NCBI GenBank assembly: GCA_030040415.1
Contig: JASHTT010000598.1
Location: forward strand, 1-7,678
Source of the DNA: Streptosporangiaceae bacterium
Lineage (GTDB): Bacteria; Actinomycetota; Actinomycetes; Streptosporangiales; Streptosporangiaceae
Length of the DNA: 7,678 nt
Direction: 5' to 3'
Below the pieces are notes generated by a model. The model worked only from the letters and a program-made list of their open reading frames with translations, had not been told where the DNA came from and did no database searches. Each line of letters begins with the position of its first letter. Position 1 is the first letter of the stretch. Position numbers and translations under genes: made by a program. This document shows, one piece after another, positions 1-6,365 of the stretch.

Positions 1-229
1 AAGGGCAGCCGCCTTGACGCGAGCGCGCGTCGGTTGAGTTCTCATGTGGGGATCACCTTTCGCTTCGGTGTCGGCTATGACCGTCGGCGTGCGGAGCGGG
101 CGGGATCACGCCACTGGCAGACTCGCGATTTCCGCGGGTCCTCCGCAATTCTGGACGTCACCACGGGTCAAGCCAAGCCACCCAGGTGCAGTATTTACTT
201 GACGACGGCCTGGGCTAGGTCCGCCCTGG
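1..229. other. Left-edge stretch with no supportable gene
   Basis: I see no convincing coding region on either strand. The open frames here have poor amino-acid composition for this genome type and resemble no family I know. A six-base inverted repeat (GTCAAG at 167-172, CTTGAC at 198-203) with a long loop lies just beyond the stop codon of the minus-strand gene ending at 230. It is too weak to call a terminator. The stretch may contain the end of an intergenic region whose neighbouring gene lies outside the window. Confidence 0.5.
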
Positions 230-559
230 CTAACGGCCCGGCAGCACGACCGAGCGGCCGAGGCCGGCCAGGCGGCACTGCGGGCGGGTAAGCGCGGCAG
301 CCCGGCCGCTAGTCGTGAAGGCCTGCCTGCACATGCTGCGAGCTTGTGCCCCGCACCCATGCTCGAGCGCGCCGCCCATGCTGCTCGGCAGGGTGACCGT
401 TACGCAGCCGTCGCGCGAGCTGCCGTACGGGCCGGGACGCACCGCGGCCCAGATGCCGACCCCGACCAGCAGCGCCACCACCGCACCGATGACGATTATG
501 ATCAGGCGCTTGTCTCGCCTGGTCGCGGGCTCAGCGGCCGGAATGCTGGCGAACGGCAT
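230..559 (-). CDS. Small single-pass membrane-anchored hypothetical protein, 109 aa
   Basis: The function is unknown. From the ATG at 559 the protein has a short basic cytoplasmic N-terminus (RRDK at 14-17), one strong hydrophobic segment at about residues 19-40 (LIIIVIGAVVALLVGVGIW) and an outside domain of about 70 residues with four cysteines (C52, C69, C77, C95). The even number of cysteines in an exported domain suggests two disulfides. The segment GCVTVTLPSS...GGALEHGCG followed by RPQCRLAGL resembles conserved small hypothetical proteins of actinomycetes, from memory only. A start 11 codons upstream (592) is possible. I prefer 559 because a TATACT -10 hexamer lies exactly 7 bases upstream, which fits a leaderless transcript. 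The gene sits 98 bases downstream of the metallophosphoesterase stop, so it is probably a separate transcription unit. Confidence 0.72.
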   Translation of the reverse strand: MPFASIPAAEPATRRDKRLIIIVIGAVVALLVGVGIWAAVRPGPYGSSRDGCVTVTLPSSMGGALEHGCGAQARSMCRQAFTTSGRAAALTRPQCRLAGLGRSVVLPGR

Positions 560-566
560 GCGCCGA

Positions 567-572
567 AGTATA
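567..572 (-). promoter_or_regulatory. Candidate -10 element for a leaderless transcript
   Basis: On the minus strand the hexamer TATACT ends 7 bases before the ATG at 559, so the predicted first transcribed base falls at or next to the A of the start codon. TATACT is a near-consensus -10 hexamer. No purine-rich ribosome binding site is present upstream of this ATG. I see no good -35 hexamer at 16-18 bases, so the call rests on the -10 and its spacing. Confidence 0.4.
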
Positions 573-657
573 GGCAGGGGCCCGCTGGCCACGGCCCCGC
601 CGACCGCCCGAGACCGCAGCTGTCATCGGTTCCCGCCGGCCCGCGGCGTGGTGGGCG

Positions 658-1470
658 CTAACCAGTCGGCTGCTGCCTGGCTATCTCGGTGAAGGCCGCC
701 AGCGCCTCGGTATCCGAGTAGTGCCTGAGCACGTACTCGGCTGCCCAGCCCGCCGCGTCCGGATAGCGGCTCGCGGCGATCACGTCGGCCGCGGCCGACG
801 TGTCGTACGGCGTTCGGCGCAGCACGACGTCGGGCCCCAGCAGCGCCCAATGGGCGCCTGCGGGACCGTACGGCATGCCGACGCTGCCGGCATTGACGAC
901 TCGGTGCCCGGAGGCGAGCCGGTCGAACTGCATATGCGTATGACCGACGACCATGGTCTGCTCGGTCACTTCGGCGAGAGCTGCTGCCCAGCGCTCTGCC
1001 GGGCTGTCGACCAGCAGCATCTCGTCATCGCGGCGGGGCGAGGCGTGGCAGAACAGCACCGGCCCGAGCCCGCCGATGTCGACGGTCACGGTCATCGGGA
1101 GCCCGTCTAGCATGTCCCGGTGCGGAGGGTCGATCAGCGCGGCGGTCGCGGCGGCGGACTCGCCGTTGGACCCTGGCACGTGGTTGCCGTCGAAGCTGGC
1201 GATCAGCTCCCGCTCGCAGTTGCCGTGTACCCAGACGGCCCGGTCGCCGAGGCCGGCCAGCCGGTCCAGGGTCTGCGCTGGCATCGGGCCGAGTGCGATG
1301 TCACCGAGCAGCACGACGAGGTCGGCCCGGGCCGCGTCCGCGTCAGCCAGTACCGCTTCCAGGGCCGGCAAGTTGGCATGGACGTCAGCAAGCACGGCGA
1401 CCGTGCTGGCCCTCAGGTGCCTGTCGGCGCCGAGGTGCCCGCTGGCGGTGCCGTGCATGCCTGTCGTCAC
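658..1470 (-). CDS. Calcineurin-like metallophosphoesterase (YfcE/MJ0936-type), 270 aa
   Basis: This is a predicted cytoplasmic dinuclear-metal phosphoesterase. The family signature is complete and in order: ADVHAN (D29, H31), GD at 56-57 in LLGDIALGP, HGNCE at 82-86 (N84), a metal-ligand histidine at 142 in FCHASPR, and GHTH at 176-179. The compact size and the order of motifs fit the MJ0936/YfcE branch, whose members hydrolyse phosphodiesters or phosphomonoesters in vitro; the true substrate here is unknown. The GTG start at 1470 overlaps the TGA stop of the alcohol dehydrogenase by 4 bases (GTGA). No Shine-Dalgarno sequence precedes it, so translation is probably coupled to the upstream gene. 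An ATG four codons inside (1458) is an alternative start. The C-terminal 60 residues carry alanine-rich helices after the core domain. Confidence 0.9.
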   Translation of the reverse strand: MTTGMHGTASGHLGADRHLRASTVAVLADVHANLPALEAVLADADAARADLVVLLGDIALGPMPAQTLDRLAGLGDRAVWVHGNCERELIASFDGNHVPGSNGESAAATAALIDPPHRDMLDGLPMTVTVDIGGLGPVLFCHASPRRDDEMLLVDSPAERWAAALAEVTEQTMVVGHTHMQFDRLASGHRVVNAGSVGMPYGPAGAHWALLGPDVVLRRTPYDTSAAADVIAASRYPDAAGWAAEYVLRHYSDTEALAAFTEIARQQPTG

Positions 1471-2492
1471 GGGACAAGGATCGCCCGACCCCTGACCCGG
1501 CCCGCGTCCAGGTCGGCCAGCGCGTCCGCCGCCGCGGCCAGCGGGTAGGCCCGGGTGTGCAGGGTGACCTTGCCCGTCTGGGCGAGCGCCATCAGCTCAG
1601 CGAGCTCGTTGTAGGTGCCGACGATGTTGCCGATGATGTTCCGCTCGGTGGAGATGATGTCCAGGGTCGGGATCTGCACCGTGCCGCCGTAGCCGATCAC
1701 GAAGTACGAGCCCGCTCGGCCGGTCATCGCCCAGCCGTCGTGCTCGGCGCCCTGCTCGGCCACGAAGTCAAGCACAACCTCGGCGCCGGCCCCGCCGGTC
1801 AGCTCGGCCACGGCGGTGACCTGCGTGCCGTCAGCGAGGACTGTGTGGTGCGCGCCGAGTTGCTCGGCGAGCTTGAGCGCATCGGGGTTGGCGTCCACGA
1901 CGACGATTCTCGTCGCGGTCAGCGCGGCCAGACACTGGATGCCGATGTGGCCGAGACCGCCCGCGCCGATCACCACGCAGGTCGTGCCGGGATACAGCAG
2001 CGGGATGGCCTTGCGGACCGCGTGGTAGGCCGTGATGCCCGCGTCGGCGAGCGCGGCCACGTCCTGCGGGCGGGTCTGCGGGTCGAGCCTGACGCACGCC
2101 CTTGCCGAGGTCAGCAGGTACTCGGCCATGCCGCCGTCGGTCGACAGGCCTGGGAAGCTGCTGGCGCTGCAGTGCATGTCCTGCCCCGCGCGGCAGGCAC
2201 GGCACAGCCCGCAGGTGGGGGTCGGGTGCAGGATAACGGTGTCGCCGACCGCGACGTTCGTGACCGCGGGGCCAACGGCGTGCACCCAGCCCGCATTCTC
2301 GTGGCCGAGTATGTAGGGCAGCGGCGTGTGCATCGCCGCGTCCCACTGACCGTCGATGATGTGCAGGTCGGTCCGGCAGACGCCGGCCCCGCCGATCCGA
2401 ACGATGACGTCGAGCGGGCCGCTGATGACTGGTTCGGGCACGTCGTCGATCAACGGCTTGGAGTGGAATTCGTGCAGTCGGACGGCCTTCAT
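1467..2492 (-). CDS. Zinc-dependent NAD-type medium-chain alcohol dehydrogenase, 341 aa
   Basis: It is predicted to oxidise an alcohol to an aldehyde or ketone with NAD+. Catalytic-zinc ligands are visible as C39 (GVCRTDLH), H64 with E65 (GHENAG), and probably D150 in LADAGITAYHA, the aspartate variant found in Rhodococcus ruber ADH-A. The structural zinc site is complete: C94, C97, C100 and C108. The Rossmann fold shows GAGGLG at 176-181 followed by VVVD with D200 at the end of the second strand, which favours NAD+ over NADP+. Length is normal for the family. The resemblance to ADH-A suggests secondary alcohols as substrates, but this is inference. The ATG overlaps the stop of the DUF59 gene (ATGA), with a very strong ribosome binding site GAGGAGGAG 5 bases upstream inside the end of that gene. 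This suggests strong translation even though the genes overlap. Confidence 0.93.
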   Translation of the reverse strand: MKAVRLHEFHSKPLIDDVPEPVISGPLDVIVRIGGAGVCRTDLHIIDGQWDAAMHTPLPYILGHENAGWVHAVGPAVTNVAVGDTVILHPTPTCGLCRACRAGQDMHCSASSFPGLSTDGGMAEYLLTSARACVRLDPQTRPQDVAALADAGITAYHAVRKAIPLLYPGTTCVVIGAGGLGHIGIQCLAALTATRIVVVDANPDALKLAEQLGAHHTVLADGTQVTAVAELTGGAGAEVVLDFVAEQGAEHDGWAMTGRAGSYFVIGYGGTVQIPTLDIISTERNIIGNIVGTYNELAELMALAQTGKVTLHTRAYPLAAAADALADLDAGRVRGRAILVP

Positions 2493-3196
2493 CCGGGCTC
2501 CTCCTCGTTGCTGTTGGGTTCGGCCGCCGGATATCTGTGCCGCAGCATGCCGCGGCAGATGCCGGAGTTCGCCTGCACGCTCACCCGCGTCGTGCGCGCC
2601 TTGCGCAGGTGCAGCGGCAGGTCAATGGCCGGGACGCCGGTGCCGGTCAGCGGATCGATGACAAGCGGGGCGCGGTCACCGGCCGGCAGGCCGAGCTCGG
2701 TGCGGCGCTGCCGCAAGCGGTCGAGGTCGGGTGAGCGCGGTACGTCGCCGAGGGTCATGGCGGCCAGCGCCTCTGGTCCTGTCCCGCCCCGCGCGAGCGG
2801 CTGGCAGACGACGTCGGTCCCGGCCAGCACCGCCTTGCGCAGGAAGGCGGTGCGCAGTTCGTCGAGCTCCCCGCTGGCCTCGCCGGCGAACGTTCGCGCG
2901 AACCCTGCGCGCGCCGCCACGCCATCGTTGATCGCGTCGCCGGCGAAGTGGTCCTCGAGCACCACGCGTGCGCTGCGCACCCCCTCGAGCGCGGCCACCG
3001 CGTCGTACGCATCGGCCACCATAAGGAACGCGAAGTTCGGGGCGCAGAAGTACGTCGGCAGACGCAGCCGTACTTCTGCCGCACCGTCGCTGCTGACGGC
3101 GCACGAGGCCACAAAGCCGAGCGAGGTGATGGGCTCGTCCAGTTCCGGGTCGCGCACGCCGTCCAGCGCCGCGAGCACGTCATGTTCGCTGGCCAT
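2489..3196 (-). CDS. DUF59/MIP18-family (iron-sulfur assembly-type) protein with C-terminal extension, 235 aa
   Basis: Residues about 4-85 form a DUF59 domain: LDGVRDPELDEPITSLGFV carries the DPE motif at 16-18, and LPTYFCAPNF carries the conserved-position cysteine C51. DUF59 proteins such as SufT, PaaD and MIP18 act in iron-sulfur or other metallocluster maturation. Residues about 95-235 are an extension of unknown fold, with two further cysteines at C131 and C214 in VCQPLARGG and NSGICRGML. Proteins of this two-part type sit beside an amidohydrolase and an alcohol dehydrogenase in actinobacterial propane monooxygenase operons, as I recall them; their biochemical role has not been settled to my knowledge. 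The gene starts 9 bases after the amidohydrolase stop with no obvious ribosome binding site, and its stop overlaps the dehydrogenase start by 4 bases. A maturation role for a metalloenzyme is inference. Confidence 0.85.
   Translation of the reverse strand: MASEHDVLAALDGVRDPELDEPITSLGFVASCAVSSDGAAEVRLRLPTYFCAPNFAFLMVADAYDAVAALEGVRSARVVLEDHFAGDAINDGVAARAGFARTFAGEASGELDELRTAFLRKAVLAGTDVVCQPLARGGTGPEALAAMTLGDVPRSPDLDRLRQRRTELGLPAGDRAPLVIDPLTGTGVPAIDLPLHLRKARTTRVSVQANSGICRGMLRHRYPAAEPNSNEEEPG
2498..2506 (-). promoter_or_regulatory. Strong ribosome binding site of the alcohol dehydrogenase
   Basis: Read on the minus strand this is GAGGAGGAG, 5 bases before the ATG at 2492. It lies inside the last codons of the DUF59 gene and encodes its Glu-Glu-Glu tail. 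It fixes the dehydrogenase start and argues for re-initiation at the ATGA overlap. Confidence 0.75.
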
Positions 3197-3205
3197 GAGC
3201 GACGC

Positions 3206-4225
3206 TCAGGCGGCGATCGTGGGCTGTGCCTGAAGCTGGTACTCCGCGGGAACCTCGATGCCGTAGAGCCTGGCTGCGTTGAGACCGAGGATCTTCTTCT
3301 TGCCCTGCGTCGTCAGCCGCGGGTAGTCGGAGTACTCCTCGGTGTCGGGCATCTGCCAATCCACGAAGCCCTCGACCTGCCACTTGGGCTCCCAGATGGC
3401 GTAGTCGCTGCCGAAGATCAGCTTGTCCTCGCCGAGCCAGAACAGCAGCTCGCCCATTACCTTCGCGAAGAACCGCGGCCTGGCGTGCATCAGACCGCCG
3501 ATGACGACGGCCAGCCCCGCGTAGACGTTAGGCTCCTGCACCGCCATGAAGCAGAAGTCCTCGATGCGAGGCAGGCCGACGTGCTCGACGATGAAGTTGA
3601 GCGCCGGGAAGTCGGTGGCGGCGTGGTCGACATCCGAGACGTCGAACGCGTCCTTGTCCAGCGGCCAGATCGTCGGGCCCTTGTGCACGTGAATGTTCCG
3701 CACGCCCAGCTCCTGGCAGGCCTCCAGGTACCGGTAGGCAGCGGGGTCGGTTAGCTTCCAGCCACGCGATCCGGCGTTCCACTCGGCGGTGTACAGCTTG
3801 CAGCCGGTGGATCCGTAGCGTGCCACGTTGCGCTTCAGCGTCTCCAGGCCCTCGTCGCCGTCGCGCGGGTCCCACCGCGTGTTGTAGAGGAACTTGCCAG
3901 GGTGTTTCTCGCCCATCGTCGCGTTGCGCTCGGTGGTGTTGAAGCCCTCCTTGTACCACTCGAGCAGGTAGGTGGGCTGGAAGATGGCCTTGTCCACATG
4001 CCCTACCTCGAACAGGTCGTGCATGAGGTCGTCCTCTGAGTACTTCTGGAACTTCTCCAGCGGCCAGTGGGTGTCCGCCGGCGCGAGGCCCATGTACGCG
4101 TGGAAACACTCGATCCAGCCCTTGGCGTACTGCTCGGCACCGGGCACCCAGTTATCCGGGGCGGCATTCCAGTAGTGCATGTGGCCGTCGACTACGAAGT
4201 ACTTCTCGCCGTCGTGCTCGTACAT
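3206..4225 (-). CDS. Amidohydrolase-family (amidohydrolase 2, TIM-barrel) metalloenzyme, 339 aa
   Basis: This is a predicted soluble metal-dependent hydrolase or decarboxylase of the amidohydrolase_2 superfamily (the ACMSD/2-pyrone-4,6-dicarboxylate lactonase group). Visible metal-site residues are the N-terminal HxH (H15 and H17 in VDGHMHYW), a barrel histidine at 179 or 181 in NIHVHKGP, H215 in IVEHVGLP, and the late aspartate D274 in FGSDYAIW. Length is normal. The sequence resembles the amidohydrolase found next to prm/mim propane monooxygenase genes; its substrate there is not established, so I give no reaction. It is the first gene of the minus-strand block, with GGAGGT at 4229-4234, three bases before the ATG, a short but usable spacing. 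The next gene follows after 9 bases. Confidence 0.9.
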   Translation of the reverse strand: MYEHDGEKYFVVDGHMHYWNAAPDNWVPGAEQYAKGWIECFHAYMGLAPADTHWPLEKFQKYSEDDLMHDLFEVGHVDKAIFQPTYLLEWYKEGFNTTERNATMGEKHPGKFLYNTRWDPRDGDEGLETLKRNVARYGSTGCKLYTAEWNAGSRGWKLTDPAAYRYLEACQELGVRNIHVHKGPTIWPLDKDAFDVSDVDHAATDFPALNFIVEHVGLPRIEDFCFMAVQEPNVYAGLAVVIGGLMHARPRFFAKVMGELLFWLGEDKLIFGSDYAIWEPKWQVEGFVDWQMPDTEEYSDYPRLTTQGKKKILGLNAARLYGIEVPAEYQLQAQPTIAA

Positions 4226-4358
4226 GGCACCTCCAAGATTCGGCTAGCTGCGTCGCTGACCGGCCAACTTCGAGGCTAATCTCGGTCCCGGCCGCCGTGA
4301 AGTGGCTAAATCCGCCGGCGCCGATACGCGTCGTGCCAATGAGAAAGGCTGGCGAGCC
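4226..4358. promoter_or_regulatory. Divergent intergenic region between the amidohydrolase operon and the SDR gene
   Basis: The two adjoining genes are divergent, so promoters for both are expected in these 133 bases. On the plus strand TAATCT (4277-4282) could be a -10 element but has no good -35 partner. On the minus strand TTGGCC and TAGCCG are present with a 15-base spacer, which is too short to be persuasive. I see no clear palindromic operator. GAGAAAGG at 4341-4348 is the probable ribosome binding site of the SDR gene. Confidence 0.4.
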
Positions 4359-5192
4359 ATGGGTGATCTTTCCGGCCAGACGTTCCTGGTCACCGGTGGC
4401 AACACGGGAATCGGCCTTGCCACCGCAGCCGGGCTGGCCGGCCGCGGCGGGCGGGTGCATCTCGCGTGCCGGTCCCGCGAGAGGGGCGCGGCCGCGGTGA
4501 CTGGGCTGGTGTCTGCGCACGGCGCCGACGCTGCCCGCTACCTGCATCTCGACCTGGCTAACCTCGCATCCGTCCGCGCCAGCGCACAGGAGTTCCTGTC
4601 GCTCGGCGAGCCACTGCATGTACTGATCAACAACGCGGGCGTGGCCGGGCGGCAAGGGCTGACCGCGGACGGCTTCGAGTTGCTGTTTGGCGTGAACCAC
4701 CTCGGCCACTTCGCGCTGACCACAGCGCTGCTCGACAGCCTGGTCGCGAGCCGGGCGCGGGTCGTCAACGTGTCCAGCGACGCGCACTACGCAGCCCGCG
4801 GTATCAACTTCGATGCGCTGCGGCGGCGCACGCGGCATATCACCGCCATGCCGGAGTACTCGGTGTCTAAGTTGTGCAACGTGCTGTTCAGCCAGGAGCT
4901 TGCCCGTCGGCTCGAGGGCACCGGCGTGACCAGCTATGCGCTGCATCCCGGCGTGGTCGCGTCCGACATCTGGCGGCGGGTGCCGTGGCCGGTCCGACCG
5001 CTCGTGACGCGGCGGATGCTGACCACGGAGCAGGGTGCGCGGACGTCGCTGTACTGCGCGACGTCGCCAGATGTGGCGACGGCCAGCGGGCGGTATTACG
5101 AGAACTGCGCCGAACGCGAGCCGAGCCCGGTTGCGACTCCTGAGCTGGCCGAACGGCTGTGGCGGTACAGCGAGGAGTGGGCCGGAGCCTGA
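4359..5192 (+). CDS. Short-chain dehydrogenase/reductase, retinol dehydrogenase-like, 277 aa
   Basis: This is a classical SDR oxidoreductase acting on a hydroxyl or carbonyl substrate that cannot be deduced. Numbering from the ATG at 4359, it shows the cofactor loop TGGNTGIG (12-19), arginines 38 and 40 after the second strand (CRSRER), which favour NADP(H), the acidic LDLAN (D65), NNAG (91-94), the active-site serine S140 in VNVSS, and YSVSK with Y167 and K171. The tail from TSLYCATSP to RYSEEW matches the retinol-dehydrogenase/WW-oxidoreductase-like group of SDRs. A GTG at 4302 would add 19 residues, but nothing like a ribosome binding site at useful spacing precedes it. The 4359 start places the Rossmann strand at the usual distance from the N-terminus and has GAGAAAGG 10 bases upstream. 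It is divergent from the amidohydrolase operon, so shared regulation or pathway is possible but not shown. Confidence 0.9.
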   Translation: MGDLSGQTFLVTGGNTGIGLATAAGLAGRGGRVHLACRSRERGAAAVTGLVSAHGADAARYLHLDLANLASVRASAQEFLSLGEPLHVLINNAGVAGRQGLTADGFELLFGVNHLGHFALTTALLDSLVASRARVVNVSSDAHYAARGINFDALRRRTRHITAMPEYSVSKLCNVLFSQELARRLEGTGVTSYALHPGVVASDIWRRVPWPVRPLVTRRMLTTEQGARTSLYCATSPDVATASGRYYENCAEREPSPVATPELAERLWRYSEEWAGA

Positions 5193-5236
5193 CGTTCCCC
5201 GGTACTCATGCCTCAGCACGGCTAGGGTCGGCTTCA

Positions 5237-6091
5237 ATGATGCGACCTGCCTGCACCCGGACCGTCGCCGCCTTCGCCGTGGTGGTGGCATCGGTGCTTG
5301 TCGCCGGTTGCACCGCAGCCTCGTCGGGCGCTGGCGCGCCGAGCGGCACGGCTCCGGTCGGCACGCCGACCGCAAGCGCGACCAGCGTTGCCAGTGCGAG
5401 TGCCAGCCCGTCGCAGGTGGCGGCGCGGCTGCCGCTGGCCGGGAAGGTGGTCGGCATCGACCCGGGTCATGATGGCGGCAACTTCAACGATCCTGCCTAC
5501 ATCGATCGGCTGGTCTGGAACGGCAGGGAGTACGAGACCTGCGACACGACGGGGACGGAAACGGCAGGCGGTTACACCGAGGCCCAGTTCAACTTCAACG
5601 TCGCCAGCTACCTGCGGGCCGACCTTGTCCGCGACGGCGCCCGTGTGGTCATGACCAGAACGAGCAACACGGGTGTCGGGCCGTGCGTGACCAAGCGCGC
5701 GGAGATCATCAACGCGGCGCACGCGAACGTGGCCATCGACATCCACGCCGACGGCGGGCCCGTCTCGGGCCGGGGGTTCACCGTTCTGGAGCCCGTCGCG
5801 GACGGACCGAACGACAAGGTCATCGCGGCGTCGGAACGGTTCGGCGCAGACGTGCGCGCCGCCCTGCTGGCGGACACGTCGATGCCGGTGAGCGACTACT
5901 ACGGCCACGACGGGCTGATCTTCCGGGACGACCTGGCTGGGCTCAACCTGACCACGGTGCCGAAGGTGCTCGTCGAGTGCGGCAACATGATCAATCCGAC
6001 CGATGCTGCGCTGCTGACCACGCCGGCATTCCAGCGCGCGCTGGCACGCGCCTTCACCGCGGCGATCGTGAAGTTCCTGACTGGGCGCTAG
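5237..6091 (+). CDS. Lipoprotein N-acetylmuramoyl-L-alanine amidase (Amidase_3), 284 aa
   Basis: This zinc amidase is predicted to cleave the bond between N-acetylmuramic acid and the stem-peptide L-alanine in peptidoglycan, outside the membrane. It begins with a signal peptide ending in the lipobox LVAG-C25, then a low-complexity Ala/Ser/Thr/Pro linker (about 26-62) and a catalytic domain (about 68-284). Zinc ligands are H78 in GIDPGHDGG, E115 in GYTEAQFN and H170 in AIDIHADGG; the catalytic glutamate is E247 in VLVECGN. The spacing of these four residues closely follows that of mycobacterial Ami1 (Rv3717). C102 and C150 could form a disulfide. I chose the ATG at 5237 (with a second ATG directly after it) because it opens the signal peptide; the frame is open further upstream but overlaps the SDR gene. 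AGGG at 5224-5227 is a weak ribosome binding site, and TAGGGT (5223-5228) could instead be a -10 element of a near-leaderless promoter. Confidence 0.92.
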   Translation: MMRPACTRTVAAFAVVVASVLVAGCTAASSGAGAPSGTAPVGTPTASATSVASASASPSQVAARLPLAGKVVGIDPGHDGGNFNDPAYIDRLVWNGREYETCDTTGTETAGGYTEAQFNFNVASYLRADLVRDGARVVMTRTSNTGVGPCVTKRAEIINAAHANVAIDIHADGGPVSGRGFTVLEPVADGPNDKVIAASERFGADVRAALLADTSMPVSDYYGHDGLIFRDDLAGLNLTTVPKVLVECGNMINPTDAALLTTPAFQRALARAFTAAIVKFLTGR

Positions 6092-6095
6092 GCGG

Positions 6096-6141
6096 CTGTC
6101 GGCCGGCTCCCTGGCTCATGCGCCAGCTCGCCGGCCGACAG
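6096..6141. terminator. Two-tier inverted repeat between convergent genes, probable bidirectional terminator
   Basis: Perfect 12-base arms CTGTCGGCCGGC (6096-6107) and its reverse complement (6130-6141) enclose an inner 5-base stem, CTGGC (6111-6115) with GCCAG (6122-6126), around a 6-base loop. It starts 4 bases after the amidase stop and ends 17 bases before the stop of the converging small membrane protein gene. No T-run follows on either strand, which is common for actinobacterial terminators. Position and symmetry support termination of both genes. Confidence 0.7.
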
Positions 6142-6158
6142 GTCAAACTAGGCCGTGC

Positions 6159-6335
6159 TCAGACGTGCAGCAGCAGGAAGGCTCCGCTGCCGACTACCAC
6201 GATGATCGTGACTGCGATCAGGGCGAGCGCCAGCTGAAGCAGCACCCGCCAGAATGCGACGACCCCGATCGCGAACAGCACGATCAGGACCTTGGCTCCC
6301 TCGGTTATCTCCGGTCCCTGTGCGATGACGTGCAT
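6159..6335 (-). CDS. Small hydrophobic membrane protein, 58 aa
   Basis: The function is unknown. From the ATG at 6335 the protein is MHVIAQGPEITEGAK followed by almost continuous hydrophobic sequence: a segment at about 16-29, a single arginine at 30, and a second segment at about 31-57. It could form a tight two-helix hairpin or one long helix with a central arginine. AGGAGG at 6341-6346 lies 5 bases before the ATG, a strong ribosome binding site. This makes 6335 a far better start than the in-frame codon at 6365. The gene converges on the amidase and has its own upstream region containing the 6366-6459 inverted repeat. Similar short proteins occur in actinomycetes as I recall, without an assigned role. 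Confidence 0.75.
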   Translation of the reverse strand: MHVIAQGPEITEGAKVLIVLFAIGVVAFWRVLLQLALALIAVTIIVVVGSGAFLLLHV

Positions 6336-6365
6336 CGTCTCCTCCTGCGTGACTGATGCCGTCAA

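Noticed and set aside
199..221. TTGACG and TAGGTC as a plus-strand promoter
   Set aside because: The spacer is only 11 bases, and the site would read antisense into the small membrane protein gene.
34..360. Small open frames on both strands at the left edge
   Set aside because: They lack family resemblance and ribosome binding sites, and partly overlap the more convincing membrane-anchored protein ending at 230.
1293..3233. Very long plus-strand open frame (646 codons) opposite the phosphoesterase, dehydrogenase and DUF59 genes
   Set aside because: It is antisense to three genes with complete catalytic motifs, its translation is arginine-, glycine- and valine-rich without any recognisable domain, and such frames are expected opposite high-GC coding sequence.
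4152..5375. Minus-strand open frame of 407 codons opposite the SDR gene
   Set aside because: It is antisense to a complete SDR with every family motif, crosses gene boundaries and has low-complexity arginine/proline content; it is a shadow.
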